Assembly: GCA_963734865.1 (NCBI GenBank)
Contig: CAVTIV010000004.1
Location: forward strand, 186,001-250,000
Length of the DNA stretch: 64,000 nucleotides
DNA from: CBDCUW01 sp963734865
Lineage (GTDB): Bacteria; Planctomycetota; Planctomycetia; Pirellulales; Pirellulaceae
Reading direction: 5' to 3'
Below, in pieces: positions 1-9,424 of this stretch. Each line of letters starts with the position of its first letter. The stretch's first letter is position 1. Below the pieces are notes generated by a model. The model searched no databases. It had not been told where the DNA came from and saw only the letters and a list, made by a program, of their open reading frames with translations. Position numbers and translations under genes: made by a program.

Positions 1-188
1 AAGTGCATCGTCAGTCGATCACGAAACTGCTGCAGGCGGTTTGCCGTCTCGCCAAACCGGGGAATGCCAAGTTGGCTGACTTCGTTCATCCAGCTACGCA
101 CACCATCGACATATCGCTCCAATTCCTGATCTTCATTCTTCCACTTCCCAAAGAGTGAATGAATGGTTGCATTTGGGTGTTCGTCCAT
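1..188 (-). CDS. hypothetical protein, N-terminal part only (possibly hemerythrin-like)
   Basis: An open frame starts at an ATG at 188 on the minus strand (MDEHPNATIHSLFGKW...) and stays open for 62 codons to the window edge, so the C-terminus is missing. The visible part is charged and helical, with no signal peptide or membrane segment. It ends in ...RLQQFRDRLTMH, the sort of helix that precedes the first metal ligands in HHE hemerythrin proteins (an H followed by an E-E pair). That assignment is only a guess, because the deciding residues lie outside the window. The frame has no stop and reads as a normal protein, unlike the overlapping frames. Confidence 0.5.
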   Translation of the reverse strand, partial: MDEHPNATIHSLFGKWKNEDQELERYVDGVRSWMNEVSQLGIPRFGETANRLQQFRDRLTMH

Positions 189-537
189 TGTACGACTCGC
201 AATGTCCTTGGTAGTTCACGCCAGTGATCGCCGTCACGACGATCGCCTGAAACTGGATGCAGTTATGGTGCCAAACTACGCGAATCGTTCCAAGCTGATC
301 CGGTTGTCCAGCGATGCGACCGCTAGGAGCGATCATCCCGGCTGGCCCGACATCGGGGGGGCAATGATGTGTGCATTAACGCACATTTGCCCCGCACGAC
401 TCGTTTTGCTACGTGCGGCGGGGAGATCGATCGTCAAGTTGTCGGGCCCTGGCAGGTTGTCGCCGTGATCTCGCTCGAGGATATTGGTTGTAGTTTTGCT
501 GGGAACGATCGAGACGCAATGAGCGAGATGAGCCGAG
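189..537. other. intergenic region, no gene seen
   Basis: This 349-bp stretch lies between the leftward partial gene and the rightward gene at 538, so promoters for both should be here. A 101-codon frame on the plus strand (163-468) overlaps the start of the leftward gene, has no recognisable composition and is rejected. No clear terminator, RNA or repeat was seen. Confidence 0.5.
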
Positions 538-1029
538 ATGAGTAATGAGCGTCAGGTTCGATTCTATGACTACGTGAACCACCCTTACGAGCAGGTGCGT
601 GACACGTTGACCCACGACGCGCTGGCAGTATTTCAGTCCGCGACCAAGGCGGCGGCGGCCCGTGCCAAATCGGTCGCGTCCGAGTTGCGGGTCAACATTG
701 CTGGGATCGAGGTGGGGACCGACATTTCGATCGCCGTCAAGAACATGGAGCAGCACCCTCGCGACGCCGCCTCGCCCGAGTCAACGTGTTTGTCATTGGA
801 GTGGGAAGCCACGAATTCGCCGCGTCTGTTTCCACTGATGAAAGCCGAGCTTTCCATTTACCCATTGACGTCGACCGAAACTCAGCTCGATTTTTCAGGC
901 CAGTATCTACCACCGCTGGGCGTCATGGGTGCCGCGATCAATTCGATCGTCGGCCATCGCATCGCCGATGCGTCGATTCATCGATTTGTTGCGGACGTCG
1001 CCGAGTACCTGAGGACAAGCCTGCAATAG
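538..1029 (+). CDS. conserved hypothetical protein, possible SRPBCC-like fold
   Basis: This is a 163-residue soluble protein with no signal peptide or membrane helix. Its layout (an amphipathic helical N-terminal half, alternating strands such as CLSLEWEATNSPRLFPLMKAELSIYPL, and a long C-terminal helix from about residue 135) resembles small START/SRPBCC ligand-binding proteins. No catalytic motif is visible, so no function is assigned. The ATG at 538 is the first in frame and the N-terminus reads naturally from it. The next gene, 216 bp downstream on the same strand, also carries an SRPBCC module, so the two could be functionally linked. The family call is inference from fold-like pattern only. 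Confidence 0.55.
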   Translation: MSNERQVRFYDYVNHPYEQVRDTLTHDALAVFQSATKAAAARAKSVASELRVNIAGIEVGTDISIAVKNMEQHPRDAASPESTCLSLEWEATNSPRLFPLMKAELSIYPLTSTETQLDFSGQYLPPLGVMGAAINSIVGHRIADASIHRFVADVAEYLRTSLQ

Positions 1030-1245
1030 GCGATCGGTCTCTCTGTCCAAACAGGTCGTTGTGGGGCGATTGCGACGCGACCGCGGATCGGCTGTTACCA
1101 TCGCCGCTTCGTCGCGGTTCTTTCGTTGTCGTTCCGAAGGAGCGTGACGGAGTCTGCCGAGACGTTGTCCTTGCGTTGTCTTTGCGTTGTCCAATCAAAA
1201 AGCGAAGCCTGAATCGTGCGCTGCTAAGTCAATGAGTGAAATCCG

Positions 1246-2705
1246 ATGAGTGAAGTCGAATTTGCTACGAAACACTGGTCGCCATGGTCGTGGTTTTCAT
1301 TGTCCAGCCCGGTGGATCGCGTCACCTATGCGACGGTGGGTTTTGGCTTGGCGATGGTCAAGTATGTCACGGAAGCGACAGTGGTTTATGCCACGACCGA
1401 ACAGTTTTTTTCACCCATCGACTTCGTCAATCCATGGTTGAACAGTAAAGCTCCGTTTCTTGCCGAAGCTCCGAATGCCGGTTTGCTGTGGCTTCTATTT
1501 ACGCTTCCGTTCGTGTGGATCGCGATCGCGATGAGCGTACGACGGGCCGCTGACGCGGGCATCTCGCCGTGGCTGGGCCTAGTGATGTTGATCCCTCTTG
1601 TCAACCTTGCCGTGATGTGTGTTTTGGCGGTGCTTCCCACGGGTGCGTTCCGTCCCTCGATGGACGAGGTGGCGGAGAACGAACGACGACGCCGACAATT
1701 GGCGGCCGCATTCGGCCCCCCTTCGACGGCGGAATCGCAACCGTTACCCAGCGGATCGACGACATTTGTTTCGGTGATCATCGCGATCGCCGCGGGATGT
1801 GCGACTCAGGTCGTTGTGGGAGGGATCAGTGTTTGGGCATTTGAGTTGTATGGATTCATCTTGTTCTTCTGTGCCCGTCATTGCAGGGGCTGTGGCAGGG
1901 TTCGTCTACAACCAACCTGCGACATCCGATCCTGGCAACGATAGGAGTGGTTGTTGCCATGAACTTCTTGTCGTTCGCTCTGATGTTAGCCGTCGGATTG
2001 GACGGTGCGATCTGTCTGTTGATGGCGTTTCCACTGTTGGGGCCGCTGAGTGTGATGGGCGGGTTGGTCGGAGGAGCGATCGCGACGAGGAGTCTTCGCC
2101 CGGGGATCAACGAGCGTCGCGGAATGATCGGGTCGATCATTTTTTTGCCGCTGTGCTTGCCACTGGAGACTCTTGACAGCCGAGCGGCGTTGCACCACGT
2201 CACCACGATCGTGGATATCGATGCACCGCCGGCGGTGGTTTGGCGTCAGGTGATTGCGTTTCCGAAAATAGACGACGACATGGCCTGGTTCTTTCGGCTC
2301 GGAATCGCCGCGCCGCTAAGTGCCAACATTGACGGCCAGGGCATCGGTGCGACGCGTCATTGCGAGTTCACAACCGGAACATTTGTGGAGCCGATTACCG
2401 TTTGGGATCCACCCGAACGGATGGCTTTTGACGTCGCCAGCCAGCCCCAGCCGATGATGGAATGGACACCGTTCACAGATTTGCATCCACGACACTTGGA
2501 CAAAGGTTTTGTTAGCCGGCGAGGTGAATTCCGGATCGAATCATTACCAAACGGGAAGACGCGACTTTACGGTACGACCTGGTACGAGATCGACGTGCGG
2601 CCAAGGCTGTATTGGAAGTGTTGGGCGGATCCGGTGGTCCACGCGATTCACCGTCGAGTGCTTGATCACATTGCCGAACAATCGATCGCAGGCTCGTCGC
2701 TGTGA
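1246..2705 (+). CDS. membrane protein with C-terminal SRPBCC (polyketide-cyclase-like) domain, frameshifted
   Basis: Two overlapping frames read as one protein. The first (from ATG 1246) gives an N-terminal multi-pass membrane region with helices near residues 25-50, 85-105 and 110-130, then a linker and another helix. It loses sense after about 1875. A short stretch of the +1 frame then continues plausibly (VPVIAGAVAGFVYNQPAT, about 1877-1910), and a third frame carries on from RHPILATIGVVV to the stop at 2705. The last 170 residues are an SRPBCC domain (TTIVDIDAPPAVVWRQVIAF, ATRHCEFTTG, GTTWYEI). Two single-base insertions about 35 bp apart would explain it. Either the gene is recently broken or the sequence contains errors. 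Function is unknown; a lipid or hydrophobic ligand is typical for the C-terminal fold. Confidence 0.6.
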
Positions 2706-2814
2706 CGTAGGTGAGTTACAGTACGCTGCCGACAGAGGATGGGATCGATGGAGACGGTTCGCAGTTCGGATGGTGGCGGGGATCAGGTGGTGGGGATCAG
2801 GTGGAGAGACCAAG

Positions 2815-3846
2815 ATGAAAGCAATCGTGAAAAAGCACCGCGAACCGGGTCTCTGGCTGGACGACGTGCCAGAACCGAAGATCGGGATCAACGATGTGCT
2901 GATCAAAGTCGACCGGACCGGGATTTGTGGAACCGATCTGCACATCTATCAATGGGACACTTGGGCCCAGAAGACGATCCCCGTGCCGATGGTGGTTGGC
3001 CACGAGTTTGTCGGCGAGATTGTCGAAGTCGGCTCGAATGTGGCCGATTTCTGGCCGGGAGAGATCGTTAGCGGCGAAGGACATGTGGTCTGCGGTCGTT
3101 GCCGAAACTGCCTCGCCGGTCGACGCCACCTCTGCGCCCACACGAAGGGAATCGGCGTCAACCGCCCGGGGGCGTTTGCCGAGTACATCGCGTTACCGAT
3201 GACCAACGTTTGGCACCACCATGATTCGGTCGATCGCGACATCGCTGCCATCTTTGACCCGTTCGGAAACGCGGTTCACACCGCGCTGACATTTTCGGTG
3301 TTGGGCGAAGACGTATTGATCACCGGTGCCGGGCCGATCGGGTGCATGGCTGCTGCCGTGGCCCGATATGCCGGCGCCAGGTTTGTGGTCGTCACCGACA
3401 TCAACCCCTGGAGGTTGGAGCTTGCCAAGCGGATGGGAGCGACCCGAGCTGTTGATGTTCGCCAGCGGCGGATCGCCGAGGTTCAGCAAGAATTGGGGAT
3501 GGTCGAGGGGTTTGACGTCGGTTTGGAAATGTCGGGCAACCCCAGCGCCTTTGGAGAGATGCTGGGCAATATGAGCCATGGCGGCAAAATCGCGATGCTG
3601 GGCATTCCCTCACAGGAGATGTCGATTGATTGGAATACGGTCGTCTTCAATATGCTGACGATCAAGGGGATCTACGGACGAGAAATGTATGAAACATGGT
3701 ACAAAATGACGGTGTTGCTGCAGGGCGGGTTAGACATCTCTCCGGTGGTCACGCACCGCATGCACTACACCGACTTCAAACAGGGTTTTGAGGTGATGAA
3801 GTCTGGTGAGTCGGGCAAAGTCATTTTGAATTGGAACGAAGGGTAG
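2815..3846 (+). CDS. tdh: L-threonine 3-dehydrogenase
   Basis: This is a zinc-dependent medium-chain dehydrogenase that oxidises L-threonine to 2-amino-3-ketobutyrate with NAD+ in the cytosol. From ATG 2815 it is 343 residues, close to the E. coli enzyme. Catalytic zinc ligands are visible as Cys38 (RTGICGTDLH) and His63-Glu64 (GHEFVGEI). The structural-zinc cysteines form a CGRCRNCLAGRRHLC cluster. The nucleotide-binding loop is VLITGAGPIGCMAAAVARYAG. I chose 2815 because MKAIVKKH is the usual start of the family and a GGAG lies about 10 bp upstream; the frame is open further upstream but that part is not protein-like. kbl follows 23 bp downstream, making the standard threonine-to-glycine operon. 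Confidence 0.96.
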   Translation: MKAIVKKHREPGLWLDDVPEPKIGINDVLIKVDRTGICGTDLHIYQWDTWAQKTIPVPMVVGHEFVGEIVEVGSNVADFWPGEIVSGEGHVVCGRCRNCLAGRRHLCAHTKGIGVNRPGAFAEYIALPMTNVWHHHDSVDRDIAAIFDPFGNAVHTALTFSVLGEDVLITGAGPIGCMAAAVARYAGARFVVVTDINPWRLELAKRMGATRAVDVRQRRIAEVQQELGMVEGFDVGLEMSGNPSAFGEMLGNMSHGGKIAMLGIPSQEMSIDWNTVVFNMLTIKGIYGREMYETWYKMTVLLQGGLDISPVVTHRMHYTDFKQGFEVMKSGESGKVILNWNEG

Positions 3847-3869
3847 ATCGTCGTTGGTGAGGAACAACC

Positions 3870-5054
3870 ATGAATCATCATTTCATCGCACACGTCAAAG
3901 CTATTCTCGATGAAATTAGTGAAGCCGGATTGTATAAGGCGGAACGAATCATCACGACACCACAAGACGCGCACATTCGCGTCGCCGATGGTGCGGACGT
4001 TTTGAATCTGTGCGCCAACAACTATCTGGGCCTTGCCGAGCATCCCGAGATCGTCAAAGCGGCGCATCAAGGACTGGATCGCTGGGGATACGGACTCTCG
4101 TCGGTGAGGTTCATCTGTGGTACCCAGTCGATCCATCGCGACTTGGAACAGCGAATTAGCCGTTTTCTGGGCACCGAGGAAACGATCCTCTATACGTCCT
4201 GTTTCGATGCAAACGGCGGTTTGTTCGAGACACTGCTGAGTGCTGAGGATGCGATCATTTCTGATGAACTGAATCACGCCTCGATCATCGATGGCGTGCG
4301 TTTGTGCAAAGCCGCGCGGTTTCGTTACCGCAACAATGACATGGATGATCTGGAAACCAAGCTCAAGGTTGCCTCGTCGGCCCGATTCCGCATGATTGCC
4401 ACCGACGGTGTGTTTTCGATGGATGGTTTCATCGCCGATCTGCCGCGAATCTGCGAACTGGCGGACAAGCACGATGCCCTGGTGATGGTCGATGACTCAC
4501 ATGCTGTCGGATTCATGGGCGCCCGCGGACGGGGTACTCATGAACATCATGGCGTGATCGATCGAATTGACATCTTGACTGGTACATTGGGGAAAGCACT
4601 TGGTGGTGCGAGCGGCGGTTACACGAGCGGAAAGAAGGAAATCATTGATCTGTTGCGACAACGCTCGCGCCCCTACCTGTTTTCGAACTCGGTCGCACCT
4701 CCGATCGTCGCCGCGTCGATTCGCGCGCTCAAGCTGTTGAGCGATTCGACCGAACTGCGCGACCGATTGCATTCCAACACTCGTTTCTTTCGCGAGCAGA
4801 TGACCGCACAGGGATTCAATCTCCTGCCGGGTGCTCATCCGATCGTGCCGATTATGTTGGGCGATGCGGCGTTGGCGACCAGGTTCGCCGACTTGATGTT
4901 GAACAAAGGGGTCTACGTGATCGGGTTTTCCTATCCCGTGGTGCCAAAGGGAAAAGCACGAATACGTACGCAGATTTCCGCAGCACATAGCGAGCAGGAT
5001 CTTCGTTTTGCGATCGAAAAGTTTGTCCAGGCCAAGGAAGAATTGGGGATTTAG
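3870..5054 (+). CDS. kbl: glycine C-acetyltransferase (2-amino-3-ketobutyrate CoA ligase)
   Basis: This PLP enzyme of the alpha-oxoamine synthase family cleaves 2-amino-3-ketobutyrate with CoA into glycine and acetyl-CoA, the second step after Tdh. At 394 residues it matches the family length. The PLP lysine is K242 in GTLGKALGGASGG, the cofactor-binding aspartate sits in MVDDSHAVGFMG, and NYLGLAEHPE and SVRFICGTQ are family signatures. It begins 23 bp after tdh and is surely cotranscribed with it. The related enzymes BioF and HemA are less likely given the tdh neighbour and the short N-terminus. Confidence 0.96.
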   Translation: MNHHFIAHVKAILDEISEAGLYKAERIITTPQDAHIRVADGADVLNLCANNYLGLAEHPEIVKAAHQGLDRWGYGLSSVRFICGTQSIHRDLEQRISRFLGTEETILYTSCFDANGGLFETLLSAEDAIISDELNHASIIDGVRLCKAARFRYRNNDMDDLETKLKVASSARFRMIATDGVFSMDGFIADLPRICELADKHDALVMVDDSHAVGFMGARGRGTHEHHGVIDRIDILTGTLGKALGGASGGYTSGKKEIIDLLRQRSRPYLFSNSVAPPIVAASIRALKLLSDSTELRDRLHSNTRFFREQMTAQGFNLLPGAHPIVPIMLGDAALATRFADLMLNKGVYVIGFSYPVVPKGKARIRTQISAAHSEQDLRFAIEKFVQAKEELGI

Positions 5055-5248
5055 TGCATTGTCCAGGAAGAGTGTTCGGTTTGCCCGAGATGAGTAACTT
5101 CTGACGGGAGGTTCATTGACCGGGAGTGTGCTTTTGTGGAGGTTGTTGGCAACGAAGGTGAATTCAACAGACGGTCCGTAACGATTCACGTTCCGTTTGG
5201 GTCAAGCAATGAATTCGGCAATCATCGTCGTGGAGAATGTGTCCCGGG

Positions 5249-5925
5249 ATGGCGCGATTACTCGTTATTGAAGATCAACAAAAATTACGTCGCAATCTTC
5301 AGCAGTTGCTTGCGAAGGAAGGCTACGACGTGGTCACCTCCGGTACCGGCGAAGACGGGTTTTACCTTGCGATGACCGAGTCATTTGACTGCGTCGTTCT
5401 CGATTTGACGTTGCCCGGACGGGACGGTCTGCAGGTACTGGGCGATTTGAGAAAAGGTGGCTCCAGCGTGCCTGTGCTGATTCTCACCGCTCGCGACTCG
5501 GTTGACGATCGGGTCGATGGATTGGACAGCGGTGCTGATGATTATCTCGTCAAACCTTTCGCTCATGCCGAACTGTTGGCTCGAATTCGGGCGTTGCTCC
5601 GACGCGGTTGCATCGGGACCGAACAAACGCTGCGTTGCGACGATGTTGAGTTAGATACTGCGCGCGGAGAGTTACGCGACGTGGAATCGAGATTGAACTT
5701 AGCCAGCGCGAGTACGAGCTTTTGGAGTATCTGCTGCGTCACAAGAACTCAAATGTCACTCGCGAAATGCTCGCGCGTGACATCTGGAAGGAACCTGGCG
5801 GCATATTGACCAATGCGATCGAGGTTTGCGTCAATGGACTGCGAAAGAAGATGGAAATGGCTGATTCTTCGCCGCTGATCCTGACCATTCGTGGCGTCGG
5901 TTATTCGGTGAGAGACCGATCATGA
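5249..5925 (+). CDS. OmpR/PhoB-family response regulator, frameshifted between receiver and DNA-binding domain
   Basis: From ATG 5249 (MARLLVIEDQQK) a complete receiver domain is present: acidic pocket E8-D9, phosphoacceptor D52 (VVLDLTLPGRDG), the conserved T in LILTARDS and K102 in YLVKPF. The frame then degenerates after about 5685. The winged-helix output domain (LSQREYELLEYLLRH ... ILTIRGVGYSVRDRS) continues in the -1 frame to the TGA at 5923-5925. One missing base, most simply an A in GGAATCGAG near 5684, restores a 225-residue OmpR-type regulator. Its stop overlaps the start of the sensor kinase (ATGA). As written, the gene would make a receiver with no DNA-binding domain. With the kinase and nearby efflux genes it may control metal or drug export; that is inference from context. 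Confidence 0.85.
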
Positions 5926-7304
5926 ATCGAATCAGTATTCGTTGGCGGATCGCGATCTGGAATACAGCGGCGTTCGCGGTCGTACTGTTCGGCTTCGGTG
6001 TGCTTGTGTACTCGTTGCTGCGACAGACGCACTACGATCAAGTTGACGCCGGTTTGCTCTCGCGATGTGAACAGGTGTTATTGGATCCGGATGTCAAGAA
6101 CGAACCGCAACAGCGATTTGCTTTCTGGGTTCGTAAATTTGGAAAGCATGTTGAAATCTCCGGCTGGGTACTCGATCAGAACGGCGATGTGATTGCTCAG
6201 GCGGAATCCTTACGGCAGATTTCAGATGCGGACACTGCCGCGGATGTATCGACGAGCCCTCAGTTTGACTCGTTGATCGTGCCCGGGTTCGGCCATGCAC
6301 GTCGCGTTCGCGTTCAAGTGCCAACGGACGAAGGACCGTATACGCTGATGTTGCTGGCCGAAATGGAGCATGTCGACGAGGAGCTTCAGGCCGTGATCAA
6401 AGTACTGTTGCTGACAATTCCAGTCACCTTGATTGTTGCCGCAGCATTATCTTATCTGTTGGCTTACAAAGCTCTCGCCCCAGTGGAACAATTGAGCCGG
6501 ATGAGCGATGAGATCACCGCCGAACGACTTTACCGCCGATTGCCCGTTCCCAATCCAAGTGACGAGTTGGGGCACTTGGCTCAGACGATCAACTTGATGA
6601 TCGCCAGGCTAGAACAATCGTTTGATGAGGTCCGACGATTTACCGGCGACGCTTCTCATGAATTACGTACGCCGATCGCCATCATCCGCAGCGAAGCAGA
6701 GATGGGGATCGATGTTGCCGCCGACGCTCACGAGAGTCGTTCCCGTTTCCTTAGCATTCTCGAGGAATGTGGCAGGCTGACATCCGTGACAAGTCAACTT
6801 CTGACATTATCTCGTAATGAGGCGGGGGTCTTACGAAGCTTCCAGGAACCGGTCGACTTGCGGGCATTATTGCAGGAGGTAGTCGAGTCCGTTCGATCCC
6901 AGGCAGTCGGCAAACAGCAGAGGTTGCAGTTGCACTGCGACAGCGGTCCGACTGTCGACTCCGACCGAGAAAAACTCCGCCAAGTCTTCCACAACCTGGT
7001 CGATAACGCCATCAAGTACACGCCACCTGAAGGAACCATCGAGATTCGACTTGCTTCCCGTGCTGCCGACGCCGTCGTCGAAGTGCGGGACAATGGCATC
7101 GGGATTTCCGATGAACATGCGCCGTATGTATTTGATCGCTTCTACCGCGTTAATACGAGTGGCAAGTCGGATGAAGATGGTGTCGGACTGGGGCTGAGCA
7201 TTGTGAAAAGTATTCTCAATACGGTGGACGGCAAGATTGAACTCGCAAGTTCGGGTTCGCAGACGGTGTTTCGCGTTTCGATCCCAACAACCCGTTCGCG
7301 ATGA
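5922..7304 (+). CDS. two-component sensor histidine kinase (CusS/BaeS-like architecture)
   Basis: This 460-residue inner-membrane sensor has a first membrane helix at about residues 12-33, a periplasmic sensor loop to about 158, a second helix at about 160-183, a HAMP linker (AYKALAPVEQLSRMSDEITAE), a HisKA domain with phospho-His246 in DASHELRTPIAI, and a HATPase domain with N box (HNLVDNAIKYTPPEG), G1 box (DNGIGI) and G2 box (GVGLGLSIVKS). It overlaps its response regulator by 4 bp, so the two are translationally coupled. The layout is that of kinases sensing periplasmic metals or envelope stress. An RND efflux system lies 0.2-6.7 kb downstream, which makes control of that system a reasonable hypothesis. 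Confidence 0.93.
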   Translation: MNRISIRWRIAIWNTAAFAVVLFGFGVLVYSLLRQTHYDQVDAGLLSRCEQVLLDPDVKNEPQQRFAFWVRKFGKHVEISGWVLDQNGDVIAQAESLRQISDADTAADVSTSPQFDSLIVPGFGHARRVRVQVPTDEGPYTLMLLAEMEHVDEELQAVIKVLLLTIPVTLIVAAALSYLLAYKALAPVEQLSRMSDEITAERLYRRLPVPNPSDELGHLAQTINLMIARLEQSFDEVRRFTGDASHELRTPIAIIRSEAEMGIDVAADAHESRSRFLSILEECGRLTSVTSQLLTLSRNEAGVLRSFQEPVDLRALLQEVVESVRSQAVGKQQRLQLHCDSGPTVDSDREKLRQVFHNLVDNAIKYTPPEGTIEIRLASRAADAVVEVRDNGIGISDEHAPYVFDRFYRVNTSGKSDEDGVGLGLSIVKSILNTVDGKIELASSGSQTVFRVSIPTTRSR

Positions 7305-7480
7305 GTGCCAGCGAAGACGTGGTGGTTAGCTTGATACGGAGTGACTTGCGCGATCACCGCCCAGCACGGTACGCGAAATTACGTCAATCCGAATCGTCGC
7401 GGCCGCGCGAACTGCTGTGACTCGTGATTTCCGGCGGGGGTTTTCCTGATTCATCAGCTCTCTCTTTCCGATTGATCGGA

Positions 7481-9092
7481 TCAGGGAGCACTGACGGGCC
7501 AGCCGAGCGCCCACTGCAAACGGAACTGGGCTTGGTTGTGATCAATGATGGCGCAGATAGGCTCGGCGAGCGGATTCCAACGCTTGCACTGACTGCAAAA
7601 CTTCCAGCGGCAATCCCTGGCCGTCGCGGATGCGGGCAAGGTTCAGCTCGTAGGAGTTTTGAGCGGACTGAATCGCTTGTTGCGTGATCGGTATTTGCTC
7701 GCGGCGAAATTGAACTTGCGAATACGCCTCGGAAACTTCGCGTGCGACCTGGTCCATCACTCGCAGTTTTTCATACTTGGCTTGCTGGACGCGTGCTGCT
7801 GACTCGAGACGGGCGGCTTTCTCGCCAAAACCAAGATTGCGGACTTGCCACGACATCAAGGCATCGAAGTCGTACCGGCCATTGACGTTGCTAAGGTTGT
7901 TTCCAAGGCCGCCGCCGAATCCGCCGGTGCTGAATCCGAGCAGCACGCTGGGGACAAACGGTGCGTATTTCTCGCGACGGTATGCTTCGCAAGCGGCCGC
8001 GACCAACGCTTGGGATTCTTTGAGTTCAGGACGGGTTGTCAGGCCCCTGCTGATGAGTGATGGTTGATCCGTTTCTGTGACGACCAGATCGAGTGGCACG
8101 GCAGTGATGTCCATCGGCAGAATCTGGATTCCGCCGTCAATGCTGATCGCTTGAGCCAGGCGTGCCGATGCGATGGCGATTCGTTCGCGCGCTCGGACCA
8201 ATCGATTCTCGGCCAAAATCAATTCGGTTTGCATCCGATCGGCGTCAGCCTGCAACCCTTCGCCCGCTGCGGCAAAGTCGCCGGTGATTTTAGAGAGTTC
8301 CGATGTGCGGTGACGTGATTCCTCCAAAATGCGTGCGTCTTGGTGAGCATCGAGCAATTCGATGTAGGCGATCGCCACGGTGAGAAGTTGTTCGTTGACG
8401 ACCGCATTTGCGGCGTGTCCTCGTGCCCACGCTGTCTTCTCAGCGATTTCGGGTTGGAAGATCGCATCAGCTAAGTGGAACTGCGCGACCAGGCCGGGAC
8501 GCGGCGTCGTTCCTGCACCTACGGCTCCCATGCCGAGTCCGTATTGAAACGAGTTGCGATTGACGTCGACAATCTGGCCGTTGCTGGCTTGATAGTTGCC
8601 GTCGTGTCGATCGAAACTAAAGCCAGCTTGAATCGACGGCATCCAGAGAACTTGGGCGCGAGCGAGTTGAGCGTAGGCTTCTTGCACACGCCACTGAGCG
8701 AAGCCAACGGCAGGATGCTGGCCGCCGACCATCGCCAGCGCCGATGGCAGGTTCAGGTCGATCGTATTGGTTGGCTGAGGGATGGCCTGCTCGGTGATCG
8801 ACGAGTCGCCAGCAACGAGGTCGTCTCGGGCAACAGTCAGCACAATGGCGGCCGTTTCTCGAACCGGCGCCTCGGTGATGCTTTCACGCTGAAACGCGGT
8901 GAGCGAATGCTCCGCGGTCACAACGTCAAGTTCATTCTTTGTTTCCGCCTCGACCGCCGCAACCGCCGAAGTCGGCGCAACCGCCGCGGGGGGGCTGGTG
9001 ATGGCGGGATCTGGCCAATGGTGGGCCAAGTGCTGTCCGCCCGCGCAACCGATGCAGCCAAGCAAGCCAAGCGTGATTATCAGACGGGGCAT
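7481..9092 (-). CDS. TolC-family outer-membrane efflux lipoprotein (C-terminus frameshifted)
   Basis: This is the outer-membrane channel of the tripartite efflux system encoded here. It starts at 9092 with a lipoprotein-type signal (ITLGLLGCIGCAGG) and carries two OEP repeats of long helices, about residues 120-310 and 330-515. The uninterrupted frame stops at 7542 after ...ARRAYLRHH. The neighbouring frame continues with the family's usual ending, IIDHNQAQFRLQWALGWPVS followed by AP and a stop at 7481-7483. An indel of +1 or -2 at about 7547-7552 therefore cuts off the last 19 residues. Divergent from the adaptor gene at 9425 and presumably co-regulated with it through the shared 332-bp intergenic region. 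Confidence 0.9.
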
Positions 9093-9204
9093 CGTGCCCT
9101 CCCCTCTCGCGGTGTCCGAACTAATGTGTGCGTTGCTCCGAACGCAGTGATTCTATCGATAATGTTTCGGCAGTCGAAAGGACCGATTGTAACGTCTTCG
9201 CCTG

Positions 9205-9223
9205 TTAGATTAGCGGAATCTAA
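9205..9223. promoter_or_regulatory. perfect inverted repeat between divergent efflux genes, candidate operator
   Basis: TTAGATT-AGCGG-AATCTAA is a perfect 7-bp-arm dyad with a 5-bp centre. It lies in the 332-bp region (9093-9424) between the start of the TolC-like gene and the start of the adaptor gene, 113 bp from the former. It is AT-rich in a GC-rich setting and not followed by a T tract, so an operator is more likely than a terminator. The response regulator at 5249-5925 or an unlinked repressor could bind it. Nothing else was recognised in this intergenic region except an AGGA ahead of 9425. Confidence 0.5.
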
Positions 9224-9424
9224 TCTCTGGCTCATCAAAACCGCCCGTTGTGCGAACTATGCTAAATGATTGCCTCGGCGAAGGTTCTTCGCTGGTAACG
9301 GTCGTCCCGGTTATGCGGGTCGTGACGGGCGGACGGGAGTGATCCGGTTTGCGCGACTCCGAGACTCAAGCTCAAATGATGGCGCTGCTGATGCGTGCAT
9401 CCGATGGATAGGAAAAAGCGGTAA

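Noticed and set aside
163..468. 101-codon plus-strand frame near the left edge
   Set aside because: Overlaps the start of a better leftward gene and shows no motif or ribosome-binding site.
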